From Symbiodinium natans (Eukaryota > Sar > Dinophyceae > Suessiales > Symbiodiniaceae): DNA of 62,000 nt. Shown one piece after another: positions 1-11,900 of this stretch. Under the pieces are notes generated by a model, which was given only the letters and a program-made list of their open reading frames with translations, was not told the DNA's origin and did not search any database. Position numbers and translations under genes: made by a program. The stretch covers positions 305,001 through 367,000 of the forward strand of contig CAJNDS010002321.1 in NCBI GenBank assembly GCA_905221605.1. The letters are read 5' to 3'. Position 1 is the first letter of the stretch; each line of letters starts with the position of its first letter.

Positions 1-790
1 ACACGGATGCAGAAACACCACGAGAGCTGAAAGCTCGAGGCAATACGTCCTGCAATGCGCTACATCCTGCATGCGAGTCTGGCTTGCACAGACTTAGAGC
101 TTCCCAAAAAAGCCTCTACAACGGTCATCCGTGCTGCAGCATTGTGGCCTGCGGCGGGCGGGGGATTTCCGGCATCCCGTATTGATGGCACGTGCAGTTT
201 TCTTCAGCTAAGAAAGAGATACATCGGTACACAAGTCCTCATCTGAAAGGTCCCCTACTCCTTGCAAAAAAACCCATGGATAAACCCACACCAACGCGGA
301 TCTCTGTGATGTGGATGGCCATGGTTTTGGATCGATCTACGGTGCTTTGAAAGCATTGTGCAACACCGCTGTTCACTATCGGCTAACGTCCCCGACCTCC
401 AAGATCTACCCGGTTGTAAGCAGTACAAGAAAAAAGGCGGCATGGCAAGAGCATGTTGGGGTACTCCCAGGCAGTACATCTAGATACTTTGGCCTGCAGA
501 TAGCCCTCGCCATGTTCGACCCTACACCCCTCAAGCCACATGCCAGACAAAGCATTATGTGCCTTCCTGTTGCAGCCAGAACTCCACCTCTGCAAAGAAA
601 TCCGTCGTGCAGTGAAAGCGGCCAATTTCCCTGTCGTGATCGCTGAGCGGCTCTCTGTACGGCAGCACAATGCTCGGGACGACCTCCCACTCAAGTTGAA
701 TCAGCTTCTGGCTTTTGCCGACCAATAGCTATCACGAGGTACATCATGTTTATAGTACCGTCGTCTTTTCCTCATTGTGGAATGTTGCGA
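1..790. other. No assignable gene
   Basis: Open frames of 60-110 codons occur on both strands but none carries a recognisable motif, and they overlap each other. A plus-strand stretch at 540-728 has somewhat protein-like composition but no splice or start support. No repeat stands out. Confidence 0.4.
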
Positions 791-866
791 TCAGACGAAG
801 ACGAAAACCACAGGAAAACTCAAGGAAACAGTGCACATGACGGCCTGTGGTGATGGTAGGAATCGC

Positions 867-1610
867 ACCATCTGGTTTGATGGTCCAAGCTGGCGACCTA
901 TGGCTTGAAGCTCTGCCAAATCCGACACTTCCAAGTCCGCAAGAAGTTGGATGATTGGCCAATCACGCAAGCCCTTGATTACCTCCGGCAGCGTTACACT
1001 GGAGGCCCATCCAGACAGCAGGGCTATGGCAAGCTGCACCAATTCCTCAACCTCTGCGAAGATTTCGCTCGCAGAAAGGATGTCACCAGATCGGAGCCGG
1101 ATCTCCTGAGCCGCAGCAAGGAGGTTGCAAGCGCGCTGAGGCCCGTCAGATCCATGCAGGAGCTGCGCTAGCGAGCCTGACAGAGGTAAGGGTCGCCTCG
1201 TTCGGATCGCTTTCCAGAGTGCCGCTTGCAGTGGTGACCAATGGCTGAGCTCGATGAACTCATCCCAGATTACAGGCGACAGCTCGCTTGGCACACTCGA
1301 CTGCTTGGATCTCCGACGCCCGGCCAATGCAAACAATCCAAAAAGTCCAAGGCGAGACGACAAGGTTTCCTTCAACGCCTGTGAGGTCATGATCTCCCTC
1401 GCCAGTCCTGCGAGCAGAGCCTCACCAAGACCCCGGGTGGTTTCTGTGTCTGCAATGGCAGAAGCATTCAGAAGTCGTACAGACCATGCTGCAGCCGGAC
1501 AGCCCCTTGGGGGCACCTGGGGAAGCCATGAAGTTGCCTCCTGCAGCAAGTCGTCGCGTGCACGTCTAAAGAATTTCGCCCTGCGTGTTGTCAGTCGTCG
1601 CAGCTGGTAG
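867..1610 (-). CDS. Unassigned protein, long internal exon
   Basis: One frame stays open on the minus strand from about 1621 to 791, which is unusual among the short exons of this window. The composition is protein-like: leucine- and alanine-rich amphipathic stretches, for example AEVEELVQLAIALLSGWASS and EVIKGLRDWPIIQLLADLE, suggest an all-helical protein. A plausible GT donor lies at about 867 (after the residues GPSNQM), and the last 25 codons of the frame (VMCTVSLSFPVVFVFV) look intronic. The upstream acceptor is probably just below 1621, where the frame closes. I recognise no family; the function is unknown. The confidence is for this being coding at all. Confidence 0.5.
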
Positions 1611-1621
1611 CCTCGAGGCGT

Positions 1622-3230
1622 TCGGGAAGTTCAGGCTCTTGAATTTGGCATCGCAAGCATACAAAAGCGCACTGCGAGAAACATCAGCAACTGCAGTGAC
1701 GTCAGTGCCACAAGTACTTGTTGCTGTTGCCATTCTCCTTTGCTGGCTGTTGTCTTGGCTAGCATTGCCACTGTCGTTGAATTAGATAGACTTCGATGCA
1801 GTCCAATAGCTTCAATTACACAGAAAGATGGCAGGGAACTTGACAATTCCCTATGAGCAGCTGTTGCTAATGTTCTGCAAGGCCATGCGCGCCTTTGTCG
1901 CCCAGTGCCCACTCCCGGCACGCAGGCGGCGTAGCTCCGGGCCATCTCTTAGCCAAGCTTTCGGCAGTCTCCCCCGGCACCTCCCCAAAAGAGAACTTGG
2001 GCAATGGCATGTACAGTAGCTGCGCTGGCACAAACACTCCGGTGACACTCTGTTCCTCTCATGAAGGGCTCTAGGGCCAGGTTCGGCTCCCACTGAATCT
2101 TCATGCTTTGGTGCTCAGTCGACGAGCCTGCACAAAGGCCCCCACGGCAACTTGGATCAGTGCCAGACCCAAAGGCAGAGAAGCCATACGGCAGTGACAT
2201 GTACAGGCTCTGCATCATCAGGCAGGATCAGGTGCGGTGGTGCGAACAGGTGGCGCTAAGCATCGACTGCGTTGGTTGTATGGCCAGTGATGGCTACTGT
2301 TTTGCTTCAACACCAATGTCATGATCTTTTGAACTGAAAAGGCAGGTCGGACAACACCTCCCAAATCTGCACTGTAGATCCCATGACTTCTGATATGGTT
2401 TTGCCCTTCTGCTTCAAGCCTCAATAAACGGCCAACGACAACTTTACTGCTACTTCAGGCCGCGGGGACTTGTACTCTCCGAGGCGAAATCCTAGTAACC
2501 CTCAGTCGATTCAATGTTCGCCCTTTGCATTCCATAAGGGAACCTTGGGAAACCTCTATTTCACTAACAAGTGATTGAAAGCAAAGCTCGGAAAACTTCC
2601 GTTTCCTGACCTCTGCTTCCTTTCCCCATACACCAATCCAGAATCCAGAGTTTCTGGTTTTAGCTCCGGAACTGATTTGGTTTTTTGGGGGAGATTTTTG
2701 CCTTGGTTGGGGGAGTTGCGGGCCGCCCTCACGGGGGACTTGCGGGGTGTGACGGCGGGGTGAGGGGGGAGGAGTTTCGTCGCAGTCACTCCAGGGGTGC
2801 TCGGTGGGATGCTCCAGGGGTGGTGGAGTCCCTGGGCGGGATCTTCTGGGTGTGTTGCAGTAATACTCAGCAATACATTGCAGGATACATATTTTGGGGT
2901 ATTCTTTGGGGGGCCCGGAAAGAAGCTGAGTTGAAATCTAACGACCACACGCCGAGGAAGGAACAAAGAGAAATTCCCATAAGTGCACAAAACTAAGACC
3001 GCACGAAAGCAGACCCTCCTTGCAAAACCTGGCAAGCTACAGCGCTACAGCCAGAAAGAGGGTTACCTTAGTCCTCGATTAGGTGGCGCCCCTATGTTGT
3101 TGGAGTGGGTTGATGTGCCGTCTTACGTGTTTGTCAGAGGACCTCGGGGGGGGGGGGGGGGGGGGGCTGTGGCTTCATGAATGCTTGGATTCTAGCCCTT
3201 CAGCTTGCTCCAGGTTGCTCATGATTTTCG
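1622..3230. other. Intergenic or intronic, no assignable gene
   Basis: Minus-strand frames at 1631-1945 and 2556-3035 (159 codons) are long but have no domain or consistent splice sites. A pure G run sits at about 3147-3166. The stretch between 2690 and 2850 is strongly G-rich on the plus strand. Confidence 0.4.
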
Positions 3231-3231
3231 G

Positions 3232-3266
3232 TTAAGGGTTTAGGGTTTAGGGTTAGGGTTTAGGGC
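3232..3266 (+). repeat. Telomere-like tract (TTTAGGG)
   Basis: About five imperfect TTTAGGG units, one of them shortened to TTAGGG, embedded in non-repetitive sequence. Confidence 0.9.
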
Positions 3267-3565
3267 AAAAGGCGACTGTATCGAAGGGGGAGCCATCATC
3301 TGCGTCATGCATGTGCAAGCAATCCTGCTCGACCCGACTTGTTCAAGCACCGCTCTGACTCTCTGTGGTAGTTGCGAAACATACTGTACCACGCCAGTGC
3401 ATCTGGCTTCATGTGAATTTGCTAGGGCCTACGGTCTTGCACTATGGCTACCCAAGCGCCACTTAAGGCATCGTCAGGTCACCTTGGCGACCTTGTCATG
3501 GCTTCTTGTTGCGACTGCGGAGCATGACATGCCCGAAGTGTTGCAAACACCACTTTCGGCATATT

Positions 3566-3679
3566 GTTTAGGGTTTAGGGTTTAGGGTTTAGGGTTTAGG
3601 GTTTAGGGTTTAGGGTTTAGGGTTTAGGGTTTAGGGTTTAGGGTTTAGGGTTTAGGGTTTAGGGTTTAGGGTTTAGGGG
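3566..3679 (+). repeat. Telomere-like array, about 16 TTTAGGG units
   Basis: An almost perfect TTTAGGG array. It begins 25 bases past the end of the minus-strand zinc-ribbon exon (3704), so in the sense of that gene it is a CCCTAAA array lying in the following intron. It is too regular to be old, and it is flanked by unique sequence on both sides, so it is interstitial rather than a chromosome end. Confidence 0.95.
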
Positions 3680-3703
3680 TATGTTGCCAGGTCACGTCAC
3701 AGC

Positions 3704-3773
3704 CTTGCCCACAAAACCGACAGAACTTCGCATCAGCAATCAGCTCGTTATTGCAGTTCGAGCATCGTCTGAC
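3704..3773 (-). CDS. Zinc-ribbon exon
   Basis: The minus strand reads a short exon with two CxxC knuckles, RRCSNCNNELIADAKFCRFC followed by GQ, the classic zinc-ribbon pattern of four cysteines binding one zinc. The acceptor is AG at 3774-3775 and the donor is GC at 3702-3703 (CAAG|GC), a donor class common here. The exon is followed by the CCCTAAA-sense array. Such ribbons cap many dinoflagellate proteins, so the parent protein and its job cannot be told from this exon. It may be a downstream part of the DUF1992 gene (4.7-5.9 kb) or a separate gene. Confidence 0.6.
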
Positions 3774-4749
3774 CTTCAAGCGACAGTGCCAAAGCTCACT
3801 TTGGCTCTGGAGCTAGAAGCTAGAAACTGCTGCTCTGACTACTGCTCTGATCATGATAGAGTGGAAGGACTGCAATGCAAGCAATCACGGACCCTCTTTG
3901 AAGCGCTGGATATGCAGATGTTGACACTACAGGTTCACCACGTGAGGGAGCACACAGGGGCAGCACCGTGGCAGATAGTACAGATGCTACACGGCTTCAG
4001 CACTGCTATTGCCACCGATTCCAATTCTGAAATGACCGTCATCGCGGTGCTCTACCAGTGCTCCCACACTGGCCAGGCTCATCTGCGCAAGCGCGGTGAC
4101 ACTGCTGAGATGCTTAGGTGCGACTGCCGAATCCGAAGGCGCCAGCCACCCTTGCAGCACGTGCCACTCCATCCGCCCACTCACCTACGCTACAAGATGT
4201 TACAATGACGAGCTGCCTGGACCACACAGACACGGGCGACGGCGAAGCGGGTGACCTCCTTGCGAGACCACCCAAAAGCAATGCGACACAAAGTTGACAT
4301 AACGCGTCTCTCACAACCCCCCGGTGCCTGGCTGAGGAAAAGACCTCGGCGGTTACACAACTGTCGCTTCCATGACCTTTGTGAGCTTCTTAATCTTCCA
4401 ATCTTGTGTCTTGTGTCATGGACTCGGTCGTGCACTTGAAAGAGGCTCCTTTTGGAGGAAGAAGGTGCATCTGCGCACTGTAATTGGGAGCTTGTGTAAG
4501 AACATCAATCAGTCCAAGTCTTGCCATTCCCGCGCCTGGAGGTCGTGTCGAAGCCTAGGTTGCAGAGGTTGTGATATGCTGTGATCGAAACCTGCGAGCT
4601 TCCATGTGCTTCCAATCCCTTCTTCGCTGATCTTCGCTGGCTCCGTGAAACCCCGTGTGGCTCTGTCGCGACATGCTGCGCTCAGCCATGAGCCTGTGCA
4701 TGACGCGTCTCTGCTTCACGCTTGGCCTTGCGTACCTTGCCAGGATTGG

Positions 4750-5899
4750 CCAGGACTCCTGAAACGCACGAAAGCAGATATTGGCGGCATTGACAATGCG
4801 CCTCCTCAGCGGCATCGAAAAGGACCATCTGTGCCGAGGCCGGGCAGTTCAGGTTGTAGTCCCGAACTCGCTTGTTCAGCTTGGCAATCTCGTGCCGAAA
4901 TCGGTCCTAGCATGCAATGTGGGATCATGTGGGCTTGCAGCATGACCGCTGCGCACACTCTAGCGTATTGCTGCTTTCACTACTTCTACACATTTCTACT
5001 GTCATTACACTCCCTCGGCCTTCTGTGTCACGAAGGCTGCAGTTGGGTTGAAATTGCTGGCCCTCCAGGCATCAGCCAGTGTCCTGCATTCATGCAGCAG
5101 ACTGCAGCAGCGTAGCAGCCGCTGCCTTATGCGCAAGCCGCCACCACGGCCGCACCCTATCGCACGATGCCCTGCCAGCCTAGCCTGCCAAAGTGCTCCA
5201 CGTCGCGGTGGATTCGCTTTTGCTGCTCGATCCACTCCTACACTGGAGATGAAGTGCAAAGTGTGAGAAGCCTTCAGCAAGTTGACACAGTTCTACTATT
5301 CTTCAAAAGAACCCAAAAAACATTCCTAAAATTCCCTATTTTGCCCGGAAAGCTGAAAAGGAATTATATTTTCCATTTCTGAGGGGGGGGGTTGAAAAGC
5401 AAAAGTGGAGTTGATGTCAAGGCTCCGGAGCATAGCCATGCTTCTGCAGTAAGCCATAGCCAATTCGATCAGCAGGATCCTGCCACTTCGAACAGTTCGC
5501 GATGCCATGCGCTGGCTTGCGCCACACTTGCCACAGTCCAAATACGGGTTCTCAGCACCCAGGAGGCTCTTCAGCGGCTTTCCTTTGCCTGCAGGTGGTG
5601 CGGGGATGCAACCAGGGCGATGCTAGCATCCGCTGGTGCACTTCAGAATGCTTTCGGAAAAGTCACAAGATGGGCATTTCCCAAAATAGGGGTGCCCCTT
5701 TTGTACCCCAAGCAGAATAGAATCCCCTTCAAGGGAGCTCCAAAAAGGGTACCCCTATTTTCGTAAAGCCCCAGATGGCACAAGTGGGTGGCCTTCCAAG
5801 TTCTCAAACTCGCCTTCGGCCTGTGCGATACTGATTGCCTCCTCCACCTCTTGCTCAATCTCTGCCAAGTCACCTTTTCTGCTCTTCTTCGGTGGTGAA
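4750..5899 (-). CDS. DUF1992 (DNAJC28-like) protein, multi-exon
   Basis: Five exons on the minus strand give the DUF1992 domain in order. Exon 5793-5899: AEIEQEVEEAISIAQAEGEF then ENLEG. Exon 5539-5588: GKGKPLKSLLGAENPYL. Exon 5426-5479: DPADRIGYGLLQKHGYAP. Exon 5185-5237: EWIEQQKRIHRDVEHFG. Exon from 4906 downward: DRFRHEIAKLNKRVRDYNLN then CPA. The order matches the family signature (IREA-GEFDNLPGKGKPL ... ILKNAGYLPPWIEL ... ELNxxIxDYN). Exon phases fit exactly, with introns 5589-5792 (GC-AG), 5480-5538 (GA-AG) and 5238-5425 (GA-AG). The 204-bp intron holds an introner-like element. A further exon is probably missing between 4910 and 5180, and N-terminal exons (any J domain) were not found. 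The biochemical role of DUF1992 is not established. Confidence 0.75.
5672..5772 (-). mobile_element. Introner-like element, copy C
   Basis: A 101-bp segment inside the 5589-5792 intron of the DUF1992 gene. Its ends are GGGCATTTC on the left and CGTAAAGCCCC on the right (inverted GGGGCTTTACG). It shares the GTTTACGAAAATAGGGG-type edge and internal GGGTACCC motifs with elements at 22765 and 43132. The tetranucleotide AGAT flanks both sides, a possible target-site duplication. Confidence 0.6.
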
Positions 5900-7043
5900 C
5901 TGAAAGACACTCAAACCATCTGAGCGGCGATCGTCGTTGGCTGCCCTAGGCTGAAGCAATCGTTTGTCACGGAGCCCTAGCGCAGCACATAACTTCTGCA
6001 TTCCCTGCGACGGGTCAGTCAGATGAGCACATGCCTCTCTTTAGCTAGTTTCGCTTGTTAAGGTCTGGACGGCTCACTTCTGCCAGCACGATAATCGGCA
6101 GCTAACACAACGCTTTTCTGTAGGCGATTCCTGGCGGGTTCGCTTCAAGGCTAGTCCATGGATCGCTAAGCCCGTCAACGCCGATCCTTGACGCACTCCT
6201 CTCTCGTTGGAAAACAGTTCGGCCATCAGCGCCATCAGCAGTCAGAAACTGGCGCTCGGCAATGTTTGAACGCTTCACCTGAACTGCTGGGCGCGTGATT
6301 CGTCTCAACCGTCTCAACGGTCCCACAGCTCCCTGAACACCTCCCTGCGCACTTTGCCCGGCCTGCTTGGTTCCATCCTGCAACTTTTTTGTGGGTCATT
6401 GTCAATGTTGTAGGTCCGGCTTGAAGCGCACCCTGTTTAATTGATTTCAACTTTGGGAGCTGTCCAGCTGAGAATGCGGCTCCCTGTTGAATTGACAGTC
6501 AAGTTTGCTTCTTGTAGGCAGCTTTGCTTATTCACTCGAGGCCTCGGGCCGAAGGTGTATGGGTTGTGAGAACAGGCACCCCCCACCAAATCCTCCCCCC
6601 AAGCCCAAAGTCGCACGTCGGCCCCCTTTTTTTGCCTGGAATGGGTAATTACTCTGCGTAGTCCTGCTCCCCCCCCCCTGCCGGCCTCCCCCCCCTCCCC
6701 GCCCCGCCCCTGCCCCCTGCCCCCCTGCCCCGCTCCCCCTTGCCTTTTGCAACTGGTGTGAGCGTTAGGTTACGAATCCTGTCCAAGCCGAACCGTCTAA
6801 ACCCTGTGCTCTTTCTCTTTCTCTTTATCTTTCCCTTTCTCTTTCTCTTTTTCATTTTTTTTCTTTCTCTTTCTCTTTTTCATTTTCATCTGTTTCTTTC
6901 TCTTTCTCATTTGCATCTACTTGTTGATTACTTACTTTCTCTTTTTCATTTTCATATTTTTCTTTCTCTTTTTCATTTCAGTTTTCTTTCTCTTTATCTG
7001 TTCATTTTCACTTGAACTCTAAACCCAAAGGCCCTGCCCCAAG
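5900..7043. other. No assignable gene; simple sequence
   Basis: The minus strand at about 5920-6010 reads a possible DUF1992 N-terminal exon (MQKLCAALGLRDKRLLQPRA), unproven. About 6600-6740 is C-rich. About 6800-7010 is a plus-strand pyrimidine tract of TTTCTCTTTCTC and TTTTCATTTTCAT type, which makes a spurious phenylalanine/leucine frame. Confidence 0.45.
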
Positions 7044-7263
7044 CCCTCAACCCTAAACTAACCCTCAACCCTCAACCCTCAACCCTAAACCCAAACCCTA
7101 AACCATAAACCCGAACCCTAAACCCTAACCCTAAACCCTAAACCCTAAACCCTAAACCCTAAACCCTAAACCCTAAACCCTAAACCCTAAACCCTAAACC
7201 CTAAACCCTAAATCCTAAATCCTAAACCCCTAAACCCTAAACCCTAAACCCTAAACCCAACCC
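7044..7263 (-). repeat. Telomere-like array (CCCTAAA), long
   Basis: A degenerate left part (CCCTCAAC units) passes into about 18 good CCCTAAA units, with occasional CCCAAAC, CCCTAAAT and CCCCTAAA variants. It runs directly into the 274-bp tandem duplication. Confidence 0.95.
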
Positions 7264-7786
7264 TTTTTGCTTGGGGTCCAGCGACTTGAGCGCTGCGGAG
7301 AATCACCATGCTCACGCGGATGCGCTGGGCCGAGCCGAGGCGGGTCGCGTAGCGTTATAAGTTATTATTACTCTTATTATTGTTATTATCTCTACTGGTC
7401 TTATTATGAGTGTGGTGAACGAGTGAGCTTGCGAATGATTGAACGAAACGTGTGAGTGAACAAAGAAGTGAAGGAAAAGGAGAACGGAAAAAGACAAAAA
7501 CATATGCTTTCTAAACCCTAAACCCTAAACCCAACCCTTTTTGCTTGGGGTCCAGCGACTTGAGCGCTGCGGAGAATCACCATGCTCACGCGGATGCGCT
7601 GGGCCGAGCCGAGGCGGGTCGCGTAGCGTTATAAGTTATTATTACTCTTATTATTGTTATTATCTCTACTGGTCTTATTATGAGTGTGGTGAACGAGTGA
7701 GCTTGCGAATGATTGAACGAAACGTGTGAGTGAACAAAGAAGTGAAGGAAAAGGAGAACGGAAAAAGACAAAAACATATGCTTTCT
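7239..7786. repeat. Perfect 274-bp tandem duplication
   Basis: Two copies (about 7239-7512 and 7513-7786) that appear identical across the region compared. Each begins with AAACCCTAAACCC and ends with ATATGCTTTCT. Each contains a short TTATTATTACTC tract. The telomere-like motif occurs at the junction between the copies, so the repeated unit carries its own telomere-like head. Confidence 0.9.
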
Positions 7787-9804
7787 GGGTCTAGTTTATA
7801 AGGCTTATGGACGGTTTTCTCCTTGTCACCTAAATTCCAACCTTAATGCTTCCTTTCCCAAAGTCTTGCATCACCATGAAAGACTGAATGGAAAGTCCTC
7901 CACGCCCAGCATCGAATTCGAGGCCGTGTTGGGCTGGACTCTGCGTCGCAGCCCGGCGCTGTCGAGAGTGCGTTTTTGCTTTATGCTCCTTGCAGCCTCA
8001 GGGCAAAGCAACGGTGGAACGGAAACTTGCATCTCACATCTGCAAGAGGAACCATGTACAGCGACCGGGGCGAAAATCCTTGCAGCAACACCTGAAGCCA
8101 CCTAGGGGTGTGGGCGGTTTGAAGTCTCTATTCCCCTCTTTTCTAGCTGAGCGGCACCATGCTGCATCATTTGTAGCGTGCCAACCCGCATGCCGGCCAA
8201 GTCTTCATCATCCTACACTCATTGAAGCGGGCATTGCTGCATCACGGCCCGGCTGAAGGTGACTCACAAGCCTCTGGACAAGCCGCAGCTGTCGATGCAC
8301 TGCTTTCGTGCCGCCTCGGGCCGCCACTGCCACTGTAGCAGTGAAGCATTACATATGACTGCATCTCGAAACTCGAAGAAACAGACAAACTTCGTCCTTC
8401 TGTCAAAGCTGCAAGCTTGGCTCAGAGTCGATGGAATCACCTTCGAACCGGCAGGCGCCTTCTTGCTTCCCCTCAGGCGTCTCACCTCTAGATCAGGCCT
8501 CCATCAGGGCCGGAGACCGAGGTCTTCGAGGCAAAAGCGCGCTCCCGACCTCTGCAGGACTCTGCAGACTGTAGACCAAGCCTGTGCATGCACTTGCCCC
8601 TGCCTCGAAGATACGGTCCGATCGGCTTTAGCTTGAGCCCTGGGTTGTTTGCATTTGCACGTCCACGTCCACATACATCGACGGCGAGAGCAGAGTCTGG
8701 GAGCCGGACGAGCAAACCCAGATGCCCGGAGCCAAGAATACATGGCCCAAGATGGCTAAGTGCATGTTCTTGATTCTTGCAACAATGTTGATGAGTCCAG
8801 CTCAAGGTTCGGGGATGTTCGGGGCATATCCTGGCCAGTCATGTGTGAGTCGTCATGTTGCATGGGACAAGAGCATGCTGCCAAGCTGTGAATGCTGACA
8901 AGATTTGACAAGCCCTCCTCCGCAGCTATTGTCATAGACATGCTTCTCATGGGCACTGTGCGGACTCGTTGCAGACATCAAGCCAAAGACCACTGGCTGG
9001 CCATGCACCACGAAGCGAGCAAGGCCTCTGCTTGCGCGCCAAACGTTGCAATGAACTCTGTCGGTCGAACATAGCCCTGCGGAGATCATGGAGGCAAGTC
9101 AGGGCTCCCTGGCATTCTATCCTTCGACCTGTTTCTCACCTGGCCTTTGCGGGGCCTGTACAGAGAGTCACTCTTGGGCCTTGGAGTCTCCGCAGCACAT
9201 CGCATTTTGAGGCACGAGTGCACTGCACATGTCAATGTAAGAACTGCTAGACATTCTCGCACGTGTGCAGGGCTCTGGCTGCTGGGTGGCTTGCCCTGAA
9301 GAACAGCCTGGCAAGCCGCCGTCATGTTTCCACAGCTTTGGGGGCTTCGAGGTGTCGAGCGAGGGTTGCTGGGCGCAACATTTCAGAATGCCTGCTCTTG
9401 CTTCGAAACACCCACGAACGACTTAGCAAGGTTGCGAGATGCTACAATATGGGCTCAGAATGATTCAGATCATTCAGAGCCTGGTGTCTTGACGTACGTA
9501 ATTTCGCGAGCCCATTACGGGCTTAGCGACCCAAGTGGTCACACAGTCACCTCCTTTTGTCACTGCGAAGGGAACTGTTTCCTCCGCGGTCCCTTGTATA
9601 ACTTCCTCAGACGAGTGAAGTATTGGCCTGTGCTGTGAGATGTTGTGAGCCGGGTCGAGCCCACGGCTGCCCTCCGCCCCGAATCGCAAGACTCGCAGGA
9701 CCGCATGCATGCTGAATCGCAGCACCGAAGTCCACATATGAGACGACACATTGGCCTATGAAGGTAAACATCACAGCAAAAATACTGCCACAGCCATGTC
9801 CCAC
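7787..9804. other. Spacer or introns, no assignable gene
   Basis: Many overlapping frames of 60-125 codons on both strands and no recognisable domain. Coding exons may be present, but none could be phased. Confidence 0.35.
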
Positions 9805-9875
9805 CTCTGGCTGCAAGCAGTCGGGTATCCCGTCATTGTTCAGGTCAGCACCAGAAACAAGGATGTCAGCTTTAC
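9805..9875 (-). CDS. Exon with a DxNxDGxxD calcium-type loop
   Basis: A 71-bp exon bounded by AG (9876-9877) and a GT donor (9803-9804). It reads KADILVSGADLNNDGIPDCL with a DLNNDGIPD loop, the side-chain spacing used for calcium in thrombospondin type 3, dockerin-like and FG-GAP/VCBS repeats. This suggests an extracellular or lumenal calcium-binding protein, but one loop cannot decide the family. No neighbouring exon was identified. Confidence 0.4.
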
Positions 9876-10067
9876 CTGGACAAGACAAAGGACATGGCGT
9901 TCATCAACTAACCAAGGCACCACCCTCTTCCAATCCCGGGCAGCACATGTAAAATTGCAGCGCAAGCATTCGTAACATCTCGCAACAGGGCAAAATCTTC
10001 TAGCCTTCTGCGTGGCTTGGCAACTCTACTTTCAGGGCAGCTGTCCAGCAGGCGCGCTTCTACTACT

Positions 10068-10297
10068 GTGGATGGACAAAATCTTGCACCGCCTGGCATG
10101 AAAGTCGTTTCATGATTCCCCGCACCCCCTTTTGAGCATTGGCTGCGAAAGCCACGGACCGGAATTGTTCCAATGGCCGAAATCTTGCACCGCTCGAAAA
10201 GTCGTAGCTATCAATGTTTCGAAGGGGGTGCGGGGCTTGATGCCTCAATCGTTTGAAGCATGCGTGTAACCGGTGGTGCAAGATTTCGTCCATCCAC
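10068..10297. mobile_element. Foldback (MITE-like) element with 23-bp terminal inverted repeats
   Basis: The left end GTGGATGGACAAAATCTTGC.. (10068-10090) pairs with the right end (10275-10297) over 23 bases with one mismatch. Inside are a second inverted pair, CCCCGCACCCCCTT and AAGGGGGTGCGGGG, and a third copy of AAATCTTGCACCGC. There is no coding capacity. A minus-strand frame crossing it (10063-10587) is taken to be chance. Confidence 0.65.
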
Positions 10298-11314
10298 CGT
10301 ATTGTTGCTGATTTTGTCAGATTGATGGAAGATAAACGACTACTTCGAGCAGGAGGGGCGGGAGACGACGATTCGTCTCTCATCGACTGATTAGTAAGAC
10401 TCTGGCCGCTTGCATCTACACCTCCTGTCCAGTTCAGCAGCAATGTTTTCTGGCATATCATCGCAGCTTGATGCCGATGAAACATGCTGAAACGCAGGAA
10501 CAAGAGGCTCGATGAAGAAGTGAGCATGAAGCCGGAAGAAGGGGAGAGGGCAAAGGTGCTAAAAGAGTGTTCATGAAGGCAACTCAACTCCTCAGGGCCA
10601 GTCTGATCGTGCTAGGAGCGACTCGACTTGACGTTCTCTCGACACGTCGTGATTCTACTGAAGGCTCGCTGTGTCGTTTTAGGGAAGCCGATGAAAGGCC
10701 GTGCGTGCACATGTGTGCAACGAAGGGCACGAAGAAAGACATGTGGAAGAACGCGGAAAACAATGTCAATACAAATGAGTGCTGCAAAACAACAACAGGA
10801 ATCTGGAGTCTACAGACTTTGACTACTCAACGACTCAGTGTCATATTCCAGCTAGTGCAACCACAACCCATGATTTTCTGGATCGAGTTGAAGCATCGCG
10901 GCCTCTGAGGCACGAAGCCCGAAAAAGGCTATGCACAAATGATACCAATCAAATGATACCAATCTAGAAGCGCCACCAACAAGGTAGACCAAGCCTCCCT
11001 TTCCTGCCATGCACTCATGTGCACAGCTAAAACTACACAAGTCTTCGGATCGATGCTCTTGTACAAACTTCCAGCATGGGCCATTATACCCTAAACCCCC
11101 TTAAACAGGCCCTTTATAGGGTTCTAGTATACCCTCTAACCCCTTCACAAAAAGGCGCTTTATAGGGTTACTTGTGGGAAAGTTATAGGGCCCAATAGCC
11201 CATCCTGCTTTGTGACCAAGGCCATGGCCGTCCCTGTTCAGATCGATGCCCACCTGGGGGGTAAGAGAAGACTCAGCCTAGAGGAGACCAAACAAGCAAA
11301 TGCGAACATGGGGG

Positions 11315-11409
11315 TTCGGGTTTAGGGTTTAGGGCTTAGGGCTTAGGGTTTAGGGTTCAGGGTTCAGGGCTCAGGGTTCAGGGTTCAGCGCTTAGGGCTT
11401 AAGGTTTAG
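11315..11409 (+). repeat. Degenerate telomere-like tract
   Basis: About 13 units mixing TTTAGGG, TTCAGGG, CTTAGGG and CTCAGGG. The third position varies most, which suggests decay by transitions. Confidence 0.85.
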
Positions 11410-11639
11410 ACTTTCTGAGCTCTATCTTCGACTGTCGCCCCGCAGAGACCAGACCAAACCAGACCGGGACCCCTCTTCGTCGTTTCCGGGGGCTGCGGTT
11501 TTGGCCCGGAGCCCCCCTCAATCGCGCACCACCGCTCAGTTGATGCCCAGACAGTTTTGTTAGCAGGGGATAGGGGTACTATCGCGTCTGCTTACACATG
11601 CGCGAACCTTCACACTTCATGCTTGCTTTTGTTATGAAC

Positions 11640-11867
11640 ACTATGCTCATGATGCGGTTTGGAAAGCTCAAAAGCTCGCAGACCCCCCACCCCTCCCCAT
11701 TTGCACATGGAATGCTCAACAGCCCACAGCCACCCCCCCCCCACCCATGTGTAAACAATGATGGGGTTTGGAAAGCATACGGCTGAAGAAAAACACGAGG
11801 GAATTGGAGGTAGGGCCCCCCCCCACCCACCCAAACACAATGCTCGCATGATGGGGTCCAACCATCC

Positions 11868-11900
<33 letters not shown>

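Noticed and set aside
3566-3679. Chromosome end (true telomere)
   Set aside because: The array is flanked by unique sequence and a gene, and arrays in both orientations occur throughout the window.
6740-7015. 91-codon Phe/Leu/Ser plus-strand frame
   Set aside because: Pure pyrimidine microsatellite.
7239-7786. CRISPR-like direct repeats
   Set aside because: Two long identical units without spacers, in a eukaryotic setting.
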